DNA from: Clitopilus passeckerianus
Lineage: Eukaryota; Basidiomycota; Agaricomycetes; Agaricales; Entolomataceae
DNA: 64,000 nt
NCBI GenBank assembly: GCA_944990035.1
Contig: CALYLX010000153.1
Location: forward strand, 186,001 to 250,000
Direction of reading: 5' to 3'
Shown: in pieces, positions 1-11,386 of the stretch
How the letters are laid out: every line of letters begins with the position of its first letter
Position numbering within the stretch: the first letter of the stretch is position 1
The notes under the pieces: generated by a model
What the model was told of the DNA's origin: nothing
Seen by the model: the letters and a program-made list of their open reading frames with translations, nothing else
The model's database searches: none
Position numbers and translations under genes: made by a program

Positions 1-1
1 T

Positions 2-1153
2 TTAGAGCTGGCTTTCTCACCAGCGTGCAGAATCCGGATTCAGGCTTACGGGTGTACCACCGAGAAGGACCAGGGAGAACGGTGGAAGCAAGAGAGACAA
101 AGGCTCAAGGTTCTCGTCGTCGCAGCCATAGTGTACACCAATTGGACCATCTTCCTCGGTGTAGCTATGACGGATACAGAGATTTTGAACAAAGCGATCG
201 ACTTTTGTGATCGTTGGGTCCCCACACCTCTGCCCTCCACTTCCCTCGAACTTCCTACCACAAGTCCCGCCCCAACCCCAAACCTTCATCTTCTCCTCAA
301 AGCCGACGCACTCCAGATCCTCGGCAAATTGAATCTTGCCCGCGACCAACCCTTGCTCGCCATCGAATTCACCACCCAAGCTCGCGCCCTCCATCACCAA
401 CTAGATAATGCTCCATGCGAGGCCCAAGATCTTCAGGACCTTGCTTTGGCGTACACCAAGCTCTCACGACGGGGAGAAGCTGAAGGGGCTTTGAATGACG
501 CCGTCGGGTTGTTCAGTCAGGAAGGAGACAGATACGGGGAGGCGGGAGCTTCGAGGCAGTTGGGGGAATTGTACCTTAATTGGTACGATGCGGCCGCTTC
601 GGAGTCGGCTGGCGATGGTGGTGGCGAAGAACTGTTGGAGAAAGCAGAGAAGGTGCTGGAGAGGAGTTTGGAGGTCGACCGGGAGATGAACAGAGACTCC
701 AGTCTCAGCACCCTTGAGAGGGTTAACAGCCGAACGCACGAAGCTACCGACCTTGCGCTCCTCGCACGTGTCTACGAAGCTCGGGAGAAGCCCGAGGATG
801 CAGAACGTGTTATGCTTGATGCCTTACACCTTGTCCAAGCTGCCAATCAGGCTCCCACCAATGAACAACCGTCGACAGGCCCGAATCGAGGAAATAGCGA
901 CAGAGACAGACTCGGGGAGTCGGGGATCATGATACGACTCGGACTCTTTTATATGAAGAGGGGAAGATGGGATGAGGCGATGAAATGGACAACAGAGGGG
1001 ATGGAGTTGGCAGAGGCAGCAGGCGTTGGTGGGACGTTGAAGCAGATGTTGGATGGTGTAAAGGCCTTGGCTCTGGGCGGCGACAAAGAGGATGAGAATG
1101 ACAGGGAGAACATCGCCGAGGCAAGTGAAGGAGGACATCCCCCGGTATCTTAG
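2..1153 (+). CDS. TPR-repeat protein, 3' part (5' end outside window)
   Basis: The reading frame is open from base 2 to a TAG at 1151-1153, so the window holds only the C-terminal ~383 residues. The window opens with 'tttag', which could be an intron acceptor just before the first exon base. Helical, Ala/Leu-rich stretches such as ALAYTKLSRRGEAEGALNDA and MLDALHLVQAANQA have the spacing and small-residue pattern of tetratricopeptide repeats, which act as protein-protein binding scaffolds. The segment VLVVAAIVYTNWTIFLGVAM near the left edge is hydrophobic and could be a membrane segment or a buried helix. The C-terminus is acidic and polar. A fungal organellar or assembly-factor TPR protein is possible but no specific family is recognised. 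I am confident that it is coding and a TPR-like solenoid, and unsure of its role. Confidence 0.75.
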   Translation, partial: LELAFSPACRIRIQAYGCTTEKDQGERWKQERQRLKVLVVAAIVYTNWTIFLGVAMTDTEILNKAIDFCDRWVPTPLPSTSLELPTTSPAPTPNLHLLLKADALQILGKLNLARDQPLLAIEFTTQARALHHQLDNAPCEAQDLQDLALAYTKLSRRGEAEGALNDAVGLFSQEGDRYGEAGASRQLGELYLNWYDAAASESAGDGGGEELLEKAEKVLERSLEVDREMNRDSSLSTLERVNSRTHEATDLALLARVYEAREKPEDAERVMLDALHLVQAANQAPTNEQPSTGPNRGNSDRDRLGESGIMIRLGLFYMKRGRWDEAMKWTTEGMELAEAAGVGGTLKQMLDGVKALALGGDKEDENDRENIAEASEGGHPPVS

Positions 1154-1422
1154 GTGTCAGAGCGGATAGAGTAATATGAAACGCGCACAAACTACAGTAT
1201 ATGGCGATTGATACACATGCGATATAACACTGTCTGAATCGGTTGTCATCATCTGGGCTCAGTTGGGTTTGCTTTTACGGATTTCTGATCAATGGAATTA
1301 GAAATCCTACGGTCACTTGATCAAATCAACCATTAAATTGACCACAACAATACTTAAAACATCCAATCTTGGCCTGATGTTCTGTCGTTCACCTTCCAGC
1401 AATTCGTTGGAGCTGTTAGTAT

Positions 1423-3563
1423 ATGGCTTCGGCTACGATTGACATCCGGTCGCCGTCTGGATTGGAACATTTAATGGACCAATCGTTACAACCAGAGTAT
1501 ACTGACGTCGTCAGGTGAGAATTGGGTCAACAAGGACACCACCAAAAGCAGACTGACTGGTCAGTTCTGCAGCCAGAACAGAGGCGGCGTGAGCGTACGT
1601 GGCGGTAGATTCGACAACTCGGCAAATGCGAACAACCACGTCTCTTTCCATATCGCCCCGGGTGTGAGAGGTACGTCCATCTTATACGAAGCGCTGGACT
1701 CGTGCCTCACTTAAGATTATGAATTCACAGGACGCAGCGGTAGCGATGCTACTGTAACCCCCGATACCTTGCAACTCGAGAATCCAAGTCAGACGTACAC
1801 TCGTTTGCTTCTACCAAAGCACGGATACCCTCTCTTCGAGCCAGAGCCACCAAGCTGGCTGCCCAGTCTATGCCAATCCAATGGCGTCTGCATCGGGGAT
1901 GTGGGTATCGTGGATCACCACGAAGGCTTCTTTGAAACGTTCTTCAACATCTGTCTTCCAGCGGACCATCCTATTAACAGAGGGCGTGTACCCGAAGATT
2001 TTGAGCCTCTCGTACATGAGGATGGGTCGTTTCTGCTGAACGCTGATGATCTGCGATGGACTGGCAATGGATGGCCTCTGTACGAGAAGACGACGAGACC
2101 CGGAATACCTCGTGTAAGCGGCTCTGTGGAGGTTGAGTAAGTCGTACTCACTCCTTGCGATGTGTAGGTCACAGCCAACTAAAGATCTACATATCTCTAG
2201 AGATTCACCAGATGGGCGGTTTCACTTCTTAGGTGACGCTGGAGATGGGGCCATCCTCGCTCTACCTCATTCTACTCGTCAATGTGAGCTTCGTCGGCTC
2301 AAGGAATTCAAAGACTACGCCGGAGAGAACGCCATCTCCTGGTACGAACTTGTGAATGACCAACTTGGTCGAGATGTGTCGAACGGGTCTATCTACTTGA
2401 TCACAGGTTGGGAAAAGACATCTGTCTGGGGAACTGCTGCATTCAATGGCATCAATGGCAGGCAATTCCGGATTCGTTTCATCGACGAAGTATGGCACCG
2501 CGCTAGTCCCGCGACGACCAAGCATGGATCTAGTGGCATTGACAACCAGTGTGTCTTTCTCAAGGGTTACAAACTCACCCTCGGAGATACCATCTGGGAT
2601 AAGCTGTGGGGAACCGTGGAGGTTTCAGAGGTCGGGAAAACGGATTCGAAGAAGTTCGCGACGAAGTCATTGTTTAAAATGGCTAGTGGTCTGTCGAAAG
2701 GATTGGAACGAATGCATGGCATGATAACTGGGTTGCCATATCCACCCGCTCCCAGTAAACAGGCAATGGCTCGTCCTAGTCGAAAACAAGTTGGCGCCGT
2801 CATCGCAGAAGCGTTGCAGGTTTCTTCGCCCAAGGTGAGTATGATACGAATTCAACTTACTGCCGACTTGTAAGGACGTATGGGCCCAGGAAATTCATCC
2901 ATCCAACCGCATTAATCGGTATCTCCTCTCTAAGGTGGTGGTTTCTTTGCACTGTTCCTACTTGAGTAATCTCGGGCTGAATGAATATCATTCAACCTTA
3001 TAGGTTCCCCACGCCAAGGTAGCGATTACACACGATGACGACTGGCTCTCCCTCGATTCGGACGTAAGTGATTTCGCTGCTCACCATGACTCCCTTAAAG
3101 AAACCCGTTCTGACACGAGTGAATAACAGAAAAGTGGTATACTATCCCTTGACCACCTTGGTGTTGAATACGAAAATGGCGAGTAATGCCTGAGTTTCAT
3201 GAGTACTGGATAACGAATGTCGTTCTTTCCCTTTTCTTAGGCATTGTGTCCACCAAGCAACCCCGTACGGTCCGTACCGACACTTCGGGTGCTCCTGCTA
3301 CCTTCACTCCCGCAACATCCTCCAGCCCCAATCACGCTGCACAGAACCCCAGAAATACAGAACAATTCGGTAAGAAATCTAGGTTTCTCCATTCGATTTG
3401 AGAGCTGGTTTTTATAACATCCCATTTTGGCACAGTGAAATTGGATGATTCGACCGGGTTATTCACTCCAGGAGCGTCACACAACTCAGCTGATAGACCC
3501 CTCAAACCCGAAGATGATGGTCCATCGAATATCGAGAACCCAAGCCCTTTGTGGAATTCATAA
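1423..3563 (+). CDS. GWEKT/HDDDW-family protein, copy 1
   Basis: This is an unknown-function family expanded in Agaricomycetes; I recognise the motifs but know no assigned function. Predicted exons: 1423-1514, 1573-1670, 1731-2136, 2201-2834, 2890-2934, 3004-3063, one or more short exons near 3130-3160, 3241-3369, 3436-3563. A short Gly/Asn-rich prefix (VSVRGGRFDNSANANNHV) precedes the first conserved block (HGYPLFEPEPPSWLP, GVCIGDVGIV, ADHPINRG), the second block (KDYAGENAISWYELV, IYLITGWEKTSVWGTAAF, NQCVFLKGYKL), HPSNRINRYLLSK and VAITHDDDWLSL. The tail is polar and Pro/Ser-rich and ends in NPSPLWNS. No signal peptide or membrane segment is visible. The start is the first ATG in frame with the prefix. 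The phase of the exon near 3130 is the weakest part: the reading frame also meets a stop at 3184-3186, so a shorter isoform ending there is possible. Paralogues lie at 4.5-7.1 kb and, on the minus strand, 9.3-11.4 kb. Confidence 0.7.
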
Positions 3564-3789
3564 CGGGGTTGGTAAAGTAAATGGGCTGGCAGGGAAAGAC
3601 TCGAACTTGATGTATTATCGGATCGATCATTTTGTATCACGCAAATTGTTAAAATTCTAGTTGGCTCCTGAAATGAGGAAGATGGGCCATGAAATGCGCA
3701 GAAAACAGTCCATAACGTCGCAATATTTCGGTACCAGTCAAGCTATAGACGTAGTGATTGAGGCAAAGAGACGATATCCTTCTCTCTCC

Positions 3790-4302
3790 TTAATGTGCCT
3801 CCCCAACCAACTGGTTAACAATCTCCACCGCCCTCCTGAACATCGGCTTCTGCACTTCATCCACCTGCACCTCACTTCTCCCCAAATACAACCCTGTGGC
3901 CCACTATTCACCCACTACAGATCCTCACCCTCCAACGTAATACCCGTATTCATACCATAGATATCTTGACTCCCTGGCAGCTTCTCCGCGGACAGTTCCT
4001 CCAATATCGCGTGAAGCTTAGACTCGTCGACGAGGGGGTCAGTTGTGAAGCTGACGGAGAGTGATTTACACAGCGCGTCGCTGAGGGAGCATGTCTTGCA
4101 AGACGGCTGGCGGAGGTTATTTAGAGGGATGGTTGGTGCCACGATTTGGTGATTGTCACCATTGCATCCGGGGTGGGATGATGCCGCCAAGGATGCCTGG
4201 GGAGGAAGGATATGTTGGTAGAATGAGTGAAGGGGACATAGGATCTCCAGTTACCTAAAATACACCTTTCCGAAGACGGAGAGTGTATTCTTGAGGTGCC
4301 AT
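3790..4302 (-). pseudogene. Broken copy of the small conserved gene at 7.8-8.4 kb
   Basis: Read on the minus strand, this begins ATG GCA CCT CAA GAA TAC, giving MAPQEYTLRLRKG. This matches the intact gene at 7820-8396 (MAPQEYSLRLQKG), and the intron sits in the same place. The next exon loses frame early: the GG-PP motif is followed by a stop where the intact gene reads on. The core PGSQDIYGMNTGI is preserved, but the codon after GEDL is TAG where the intact copy has CAG. A further frameshift separates the GPQGC-type segment from the C-terminal RRAVEIVNQLVGEAH. Because the intron is kept, this arose by DNA duplication rather than retrotransposition. It sits between two members of the GWEKT/HDDDW family. 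Confidence 0.85.
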
Positions 4303-4494
4303 TGTGAGTGGACGGGACTCGGAGATGGATGTTAAGTGCAACTGGTAAGAGCCGATGAGATAAAGGATGGCCTCACGTGGCGATCGACTCTGGGCGTCTC
4401 TTGAGTCCGACGAATCGGCATTACGGTGAAGACAGATTATCCAAGCCTGGTGCTCCAGATTTCACTGCCATCGATCGAGACACACCTTACAAGA

Positions 4495-7067
4495 ATGCCT
4501 TCCACCAACGAACCTAGGTGATCTGAAAAACCATGCGTAGCTTTCCGAGCAGAGGCTGACCCCAACCAGTACAGATGTGACTATCCAAGAAGCTACATTC
4601 ATCAACAATAACGAGTCGGCGAACGCGATCAATACCAGCGACTTCAATATCACATTACGAAACCTATGTAAAGCCTACCTAATTCCATCCCTATCGTTTT
4701 CATCATTCTAAACGTGAATTTTCCTAGTATTCGGAGAGAGCCACCAGTCCAAATCTCCACCGCTCAACGACGAAGGCACACAATCCGAGTCCGAGCCTCC
4801 AAGCGCGACCTATTCTCGCCTTCTACTCTCTCAAGGACGTGGATTTCCGCTTTACAATCCCAAGCCCCCATCCTGGCTGCCAGACACATACAGAGCCGAA
4901 GGCGTCCAAATCGGGGACGTTGGAATCCTTCGTCCTAATGGTCAATTCGATTTCCTCTTCAATATCCGCCACGCAGCAGGCCATCCTATAAACCAAGGAC
5001 GCACTCCACCAGGCTTCCTTCCCCCATGCTGGGTCAATGAGGTTCAAGAGGTTGTGGTTAGTGCCCAGGATGCCGGCTCTTACATAGCAAATGGTGCAAT
5101 AAACGTAACGTAAGTCGCCAGATCACACCGGTACCCCCATGTGTTGCCCTACCATTTCCCTTAACATTTACCGCTTTCCTCCTTAGTGAATCCAGCTATA
5201 ACCCGGGGTCTGGAGAGTATTCCCTTCGAGCAGAATGCGCGACCAGAGATGGGGCAATCCTCGTGCTACCTGCACCTACATTCCGAGCGCAGGATCCAGT
5301 GGTCAGTAAGTTCAGGGATTACGCTGGACAGCAAGCTTTGTCCTGGTACGAGTTTGCTCTTGCTCATCGTCACCTGTATGGGCCACCACGTGAACGTGGG
5401 ATCCCACTGAAAAACGGCTCGATATACCTCATCACTGGCTGGGAGAAAACAGCTGCTTGGGGAACGGCGTCGTTCAAAGGGCCAGCGAGTCGTCGCCACA
5501 GCGGGGGCTTCGACCTTAGTTTTGATGAGATGGAATGGGGGGAGCATGGGGTGGCTTCTGTTAAAAGTGGATCGGGACTGAGCGACGGGAATACGAGGGA
5601 ATTGCGGGGAGCGCAGGCGGGGAACCAGTGCGTTTTCCTGAAAGGATTCAAGATGATGTTGGCGGAAAGCGTCTGGGCTGGAGTTCATAAGGGTGTAGGA
5701 ATCGGAGACGAGACCAAAAGCATGACTGTTGACAAGCCGCCTCCTTCAAAGACTACGAGATCAGGGGGTCCAACGAGGATGCGGCCGCAAGGAACTCTTG
5801 GTAGCAGCCGGGTATCTGTTACTACACATCGACCTCCCGTTCACGGGATTCCCGGCCATGGAACTGCAACTACGAGCGGAACTGCTCCTCAGTCGACCAC
5901 CGGTAGATGTTCCTTGTCAACAGGCCGTCTAGAAGTGAATAGTCATTTTCTTCAAATGCATTCAACACTTATTTGACATCAGGCAGTCCACCCATCCAAT
6001 TTCATCAATCGATACATGTTGCTCAAGGTGAAGTCCCATCTTTTCTATCCAAAGAATCCTTACCATATACTGAGGTAATTCGATTTAGTTTCCTCATGCC
6101 AGGATTGCGATTACACATGACGATGATTGGTGCAGCCTACACAAGGTACGTGTCCCCCATATCACGCCCTTATAATCCCAATCCAGTTCAGGCTGAGGCG
6201 AACTTCTGACTTACACCATTCCGAAAACAGAATGACTCTCACTGTAACATAGATACATCAGAGTTTGAGTTTATCGAGCAGAAACGAAGGGTTGTTGAGA
6301 AAAACGGTGCGGATCGGATGAAATCATCTCATATTTATGTGGCTCTCATATTCCAAATCCGAGTCAGGTCTTCTTTTTCTCGAGAAAAAGGTGAGCCTCG
6401 CCAACAAACATATAAATATATCGCTATCCGAGTCTCATACACAAAGCATCTATCACAGTTCTCTGAACTACGAACCAAATTGGCGTTTCTAGCTGCCTCT
6501 CCACCCAACGAGGACCGTGACTCGGCTATCCAAACTCTCCTCACTGATCCCTTTATCGACATCGACGAAACCTGCAACGGTGAAACCGCCTTATTCGCCT
6601 CTGCGAAAGAGGGCGACATTTTCGCCGTTTCGACATTACTCCGCCATCCCCGAATCAACCTCAACTGGTCGGACTCTGTGAAAGGGTTCACACCACTCAT
6701 CTGGGCCGCGCGACGGGGCCACACGGGAGTGGTAGAGCGCCTGCTCAGGCATCCCAACCTTGACGTGAACAAACGGGATCTTAAGGGACGAAGTGCACTT
6801 ACTCATGCAATCCTCGCTGTCGGTGACGACACAGACGAGGAGAAGTTCGGAAGGAGAGGGATAAATGACATTGCCAATACGGCGATTTCGGTATTGGTAT
6901 TGCTGTTTGAGCATGAAAGCCTGGAGGTTAATTTGGTCGATCAGTGGGGGAGGACGGCGCTCTGGTACGCTCGGGAGAAGGAAGGACTCGGAGCTGGGAG
7001 TATAAGTGAGAGATATTGGAAGACTATATGTGAGGTGTTGAGAGGGAATGGGGCGGTGGTGCTTTGA
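4495..7067 (+). CDS. GWEKT/HDDDW-family protein fused to ankyrin repeats, copy 2
   Basis: The N-terminus is MPSTNEPS, spliced to the prefix TIQEATFINNNESANAINTS. The family core follows: RGFPLYNPKPPSWLPDTY, GDVGILRPNGQFDFLFNI, FRDYAGQQALSWYEF, SIYLITGWEKTAAWGTASF, HPSNFINRYMLLK, IAITHDDDWCSLHK. The exon starting at 6231 stays open for 279 codons without a stop and ends in ankyrin-type repeats (GETALFASAKEGDIFAVSTL, GFTPLIWAARRGHTGVVERL, GRTALWYAREKEGL). Ankyrin repeats bind other proteins. The GT-AG pair at 6391-6458 would break the frame, so read-through is preferred. The alternative is a separate ankyrin gene starting at ATG 6318. The region just before the HPSN exon (about 5729-5940) is Pro/Thr/Gly-rich and poorly conserved. 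Fusion is supported by frame continuity only. Confidence 0.7.
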
Positions 7068-7819
7068 GGTAGTAATGAGAGGATTTGGTGGTAGATGTTG
7101 TGTGCGAGCATAATGAGCGTATATATCGGCCTATCGAGTTCGTATTTGGTCAAAAGCGCAACCTCCCACTCTCTCATATCCAATACGAAGCCTTAGGCAC
7201 GGAAGTTCAAGTCATGGGCTGGTATGGAGTAGCTGAATATCATCAACTCGAGCTGCCTGAGTTGATGTAGATGGAAATGTAGTCTCCTGCCTTCGCCATC
7301 ATGCACAAGTTAGTGCGAGCATTGAATATTGATCCTCCCCAACCAACTGCTCTCACTCAATGGTGCCGAGATCACTCAACTTTGTAGTCGCAGTTTCTTT
7401 GTTTATCACTTTTCAAATTGCCTAGGGGCTCACTCCTTTATGGTTTTCTTCTTAACCATATCTTGGTCATGGGTGGATCCCTGTCATCTGCTGTTCCTGA
7501 TTGTGCGCGTGAAAACTGGAGGAATCACGATTGCATTACGAAGGCTGGAGCTTGGCGGAATGCTTATTATGCAGACGATGCAATTCTGTGTCGTCATAAC
7601 TTATACCAGGAGCACAAAGGGAGGCGAGAGAGGTGTTCGTTACTCGTTTGTGGTCGTCGTTTGAGCAAAAGAGCGTCGTGACCCAAACGGATCTATTTCC
7701 TCCGCTGATGACCTCATCCATCACCGGTCCGACCTCGCCGCTCCAGTCCTTTATCTCCCCCCGCAGCGTCATCGGCTCTTATCCACTAACAACCACAATC
7801 CATCTAACATCGACGAACA
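7068..7819. other. Intergenic, no gene seen
   Basis: This separates the ankyrin fusion from the next gene. Short open frames here have no recognisable motif or splice-supported extension. The last ~60 bases before 7820 are probably the 5' leader of the downstream gene. Confidence 0.5.
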
Positions 7820-8396
7820 ATGGCACCTCAAGAATATTCTCTCCGTCTTCAGAAAGGTATGTGTTAGTCCTCGGTAGAGAGATGATCATAGGATCTTGGG
7901 GATCCGAGCTCTCTTTACTCATTCATTCGTTCATTCGGTTCATTCGACTGCGTTTCCGGTAACTGACTCCCTCCCTCCCTCCCTCTCAGGCATCACAGGC
8001 GGCTTCGCCCCACCCACACCTGACCAGATAGTAACAATAGATAAAGCGTCTACCCAAACCTCTCTCCAAATAACCTCTGCCACCCGCCCTGACGGCACAC
8101 CTCACCTCTCCAACGCCGTCCCCAAGGCCCTCTCTCCCTCTTCCACCCACAACTCTCTCGTCGATGAGCTCCATGTAATCCTCAAAGAAATACCTACGGA
8201 GCAGCCCCCGGGGAGTCAAGATATCTATGGACTGGATACGAGCATTGCGTGGTTTAGTGAGGATCTGCAATGGTTCAATGGCGGACCACAGGGGTGTGGT
8301 GGGGGAGAGAGTTTCGTACAGCCGACTGAGGAACAGAAGGCGAAGTTTAACAGGGCCGTGGAGATTGTTAAGCAGTTGGCTGAGGAGGCGAAGTAG
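7820..8396 (+). CDS. Small conserved fungal protein of unknown function
   Basis: There are two exons, 7820-7856 and 7990-8396, split by a 133-nt GT-AG intron, giving about 147 residues. The protein begins MAPQEYSLRLQKGITGGFAP and carries PGSQDIYGLDTSIAWFSEDL, WFNGGPQGCGGG and a C-terminal helix KFNRAVEIVKQLAEEAK. I recall GGFAPPTP-type openings from small uncharacterised fungal proteins but no function is known to me. No signal peptide or membrane helix is visible. The intron contains a (CCCT)n tract just before its acceptor. The broken copy at 3790-4302 confirms both the intron position and the start codon. Confidence is high that it is a gene. Confidence 0.85.
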
Positions 8397-9326
8397 GTCG
8401 ATAGAGGGATAGAGGAATAGGATCTGATTGGTTAATCCGTCTTCGCTCTGAATGGACTCGTAATCGGAATATATAATTGCTCGTACTACCAGTGTCCGGT
8501 GGCTCTTTAAAGCAAGGCCTAAGTTTTGATTCGCTCGCACGACCTTTGAGCTCCGATTACACCATTACATCAGGATGAGTATTCTCGCTTCTTTCTCTTT
8601 CCTTCTTCTTCCCTGCATATTATATGGGGTGTTGAGGCTAGGCGATAAGTCAGTGCCTCGCCTTCAAGCTACACATGACGTTCTCCTCGGTGACGAGTCG
8701 ATGGCTCACCTGGCACAGATCCAGCGGAGCCAGGTTTCGACACCTTCGGTCGTCCCATCCGTACACGCTCACGCTCACCGAGCTTGAGCTGTTGTAGGCT
8801 GGCATAATGATAGGTCGATGAATGGGAATAGCATGACGCCGGAGCTGATAGAACGTGAAGACGGTTCACTAAGTATTGATTTAGCAGAAATAGCGAAGTC
8901 TAGAGGTGTAATGTACTTGATATCGAGCATGCCATTCATCCACTGCAACGAAGATATACGGCCTCGCTAGGTTTTCAAAACACATCTCGGTGATTGTACT
9001 GCGCATCATCTCCTTATAACAGAGGATCCTCCGGAGCCAGAACCTGTGGATGAGTATACAAACTCAAAACGCGACTCAGGAGTCTCCTCAGCCTAAGAGT
9101 CAAAAAATGGAATGTATTTCAGCTGGATTAATGTCTCGATACTCACTGCCGCGTTTTCTTGCTCGGATTCAAATAGCTCTGCAAGCAGGATAAAATTAGA
9201 AATTGGCCCGATGAAGCCTAACCGTCATTAGAATCACCATTTGTGATAATTGTCTCGTGGCTTGAACCGTGTCTACCATGGACGACCACCCGGCGGGGGT
9301 TCTGGTATACCGGTGAGTTAGCCCTA
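8397..9326. other. Intergenic; possible short ORF only
   Basis: The only candidate is a 70-codon frame at 8575-8787 starting MSILASFSFLLLPCILYGVL, which looks like a signal peptide or membrane helix. It has no cysteine framework, no splice support and no paralogue here, so I do not call it a gene. The rest holds the probable 3' region of the minus-strand gene that follows. Confidence 0.4.
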
Positions 9327-11386
9327 TCAAGCGTTTGTATATACAAAAATCCCGCGACGTACGGTTGAAGGTTCCCTGATTGTGACTACATCGGAAGGAT
9401 TGAGGACCGTCACGGGGTATCCCCCGGCTGAGATCGAAAAGGTTGAAGGTCCCCCTACAGTGGTATCGACACCTGGGTGGAATGCCATAGGTATCCTTAA
9501 CCTGGTATTGATAGCCGGGTGAATTGAAGTCGCATCCCGCCACATGGTTGCACGGAGGGGCTGCTCCTGCCGCTGGCGCTGTTGTTGTTGGAGTGTTGAC
9601 GTGAATCGTGCGTCATTCGCGGTCTGGTACGCGTTCTCAGGTGAGATGAAAGAAGGTGGATTACGAGTCGCCTGCCAACGTAGAATATACGCATAGTTGA
9701 ATGATGGAAACATCTGGTCATCACTTACTGACAAGACTTTATCTTTGCGCGTGTCCACCAGAAAGACGACCCCTGTCAAAATGTGTTAGCTGGTATTCGG
9801 CTAGTTAGGGCATCCAGATACCGTTTTGGATCTTAATTCGCCAGTTTGCTGATATTTCGCCGATGGTGCTCTCATGTTCGCAAAGTTAGACAGATTTCGC
9901 AGCCGGGAACATGATTCCAGGCTTACTTCCCGGAGAGAGTACCAGTCGTTATCGTGCGTGATCGCCATCCTAACGTTCGGAACCTTGGAGCAGTCAGTAT
10001 TGAGGTGGATCCTGCTTAGACAAAAACAATCACAAAACTCAACAAGTGCTGATTGATCAAATTGGACGGATGCATTGGCTAGGAACCGGGTCAGTCATTT
10101 TACTCCTAGCATAACAGAGATCATACCTGACGGGAGTAAGGACCTACTGGAACCACGGTACCTGTGGGTGGAGCAGACAACCAATTGGATAGCATGTTGA
10201 CCATCCTGGTCGGTAGGCGCGTCAGAGAATCCTGGACACCCCAGGGCTTTGCAGGTGATCCGCCGTCCTGTAAGTGATCCCAGGCTGTTGGAGAACACTC
10301 TATCTGATGCCTCTTGATAAAGACGCATTGATTCATGGGTGCTTGGTAGGCAAGAGAACCCCAAGGGTGTGATTTAGGTTGGCGTCGTCCTGCTTCAACA
10401 GAGACCAGGCCGTGGCGCTTCCAAGCCATGTTTTCGAAGGATAAAATTGAGCAATTGTCTCCGTTTTGTTTGAACGAAGCCGTTCCCCAGGCGGAGGTTT
10501 TCTCCCATCCCGTTACGAGCCATAACTCGCCATTCTTGAGATCGCGGCGGACTCGTCGGGCCAATGCATACCAGGAACCGGCGTGTTCAGAAGCATACTC
10601 CCTGAACTTGTTCACGTCAGGATCCTCAGCTATCACCGTATTTCTTGGCAGTACGAGGAGTGCTCCTTCGCCGAGAGATGTCTTGGCTTGGAAGCGGTAT
10701 TCTTCCCTGGTGCACCGGGAGTAGCTGACGGACGTGAAATTAACGGCCTTGGGGGCTGAAGGATTCTGCATGGGGTAAAACTTACTCGACATGGATGGAC
10801 CCGTCTGCCACATACGAGCCGGCTTCCTTTCCAACTATTTGGCCCACCGTTCTATCTTCCATCCACTTCGCGGGCGAGAATCCCTCCGGAACTCCCTTTT
10901 GATTTATGGGATCGTTCGCTGAGACGAAAATATTGAAGAGGACATCGAAACTGCCTTTATCAGTGACGAAGCCAACATCTCCGATGCGAACACCTCTATC
11001 TCTATATTCCTCAGGTAGCCAGGCTGGTGGCTGGGGATTGTAGAGGGGAAATCTACGCCCTTGGTTCATAAGGCGATTCGCATACGTCACGCTTGGAGAG
11101 TGGCTGTGTGTCGTGCCGACGTCCTCCAGGGGGTATTTGTCCCATGCTGGGTCAACTAGGTTAAGCAACTCTCCGTGGGGAATTTGTACTTCGCCTACAC
11201 TGATTATTTACCGTAATGTTGACATCTTTGCCTGCGAAGAAGTGGGAGCCTTGGATCCTGAGAATCGCGTTTCGGGCTAGTCGATAGAGAAAAAGAGAGT
11301 ATCAACCTCGTGCATTACGAGCTCGAATAGAATATGAACACACCTAGAACCACGTCTCGGGCCAAACGGCCGGGCTCGGAAGGCAT
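9327..11386 (-). CDS. GWEKT/HDDDW-family protein, copy 3
   Basis: This lies on the minus strand, opposite to copies 1 and 2. It starts at MPSEPGRLARDVVL (ATG complement at 11384-11386), spliced to the prefix RIQGSHFFAGKDVNIT. The main core exon follows (RRFPLYNPQPPAWLPEEY, GVRIGDVGFVTDKGSFDVLF, NDPINQKGVPEGFSP), then RCTREEYRF, ASEHAGSWYALARR, WLVTGWEKTSAWGTASF, NQCVFIKRHQIEC, the HPSNLINQHLL exon near 10050-10090 and RMAITHDNDWYSLRE near 9925-9980. The exon after the prefix fits best with a short ~43-nt intron ending at 11156. Beyond the HDNDW exon, splice sites join ISANWRIKIQNG to VFLVDTRKDKVLS and then a Gln/Arg-rich tail ending at 9327. The tail is the least certain part: a second open frame overlaps it down to 9196. 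The tail differs completely from those of copies 1 and 2. Confidence 0.65.

Noticed and set aside
6391..6458. Candidate intron between the HDDDW segment and the ankyrin repeats
   Set aside because: Canonical borders, but its 68-nt removal gives an immediate stop, whereas reading through stays open.
8575..8787. 70-codon frame with a signal-peptide-like start, considered as a small secreted protein
   Set aside because: No cysteine pattern, no paralogue, no intron; too short to separate from chance.
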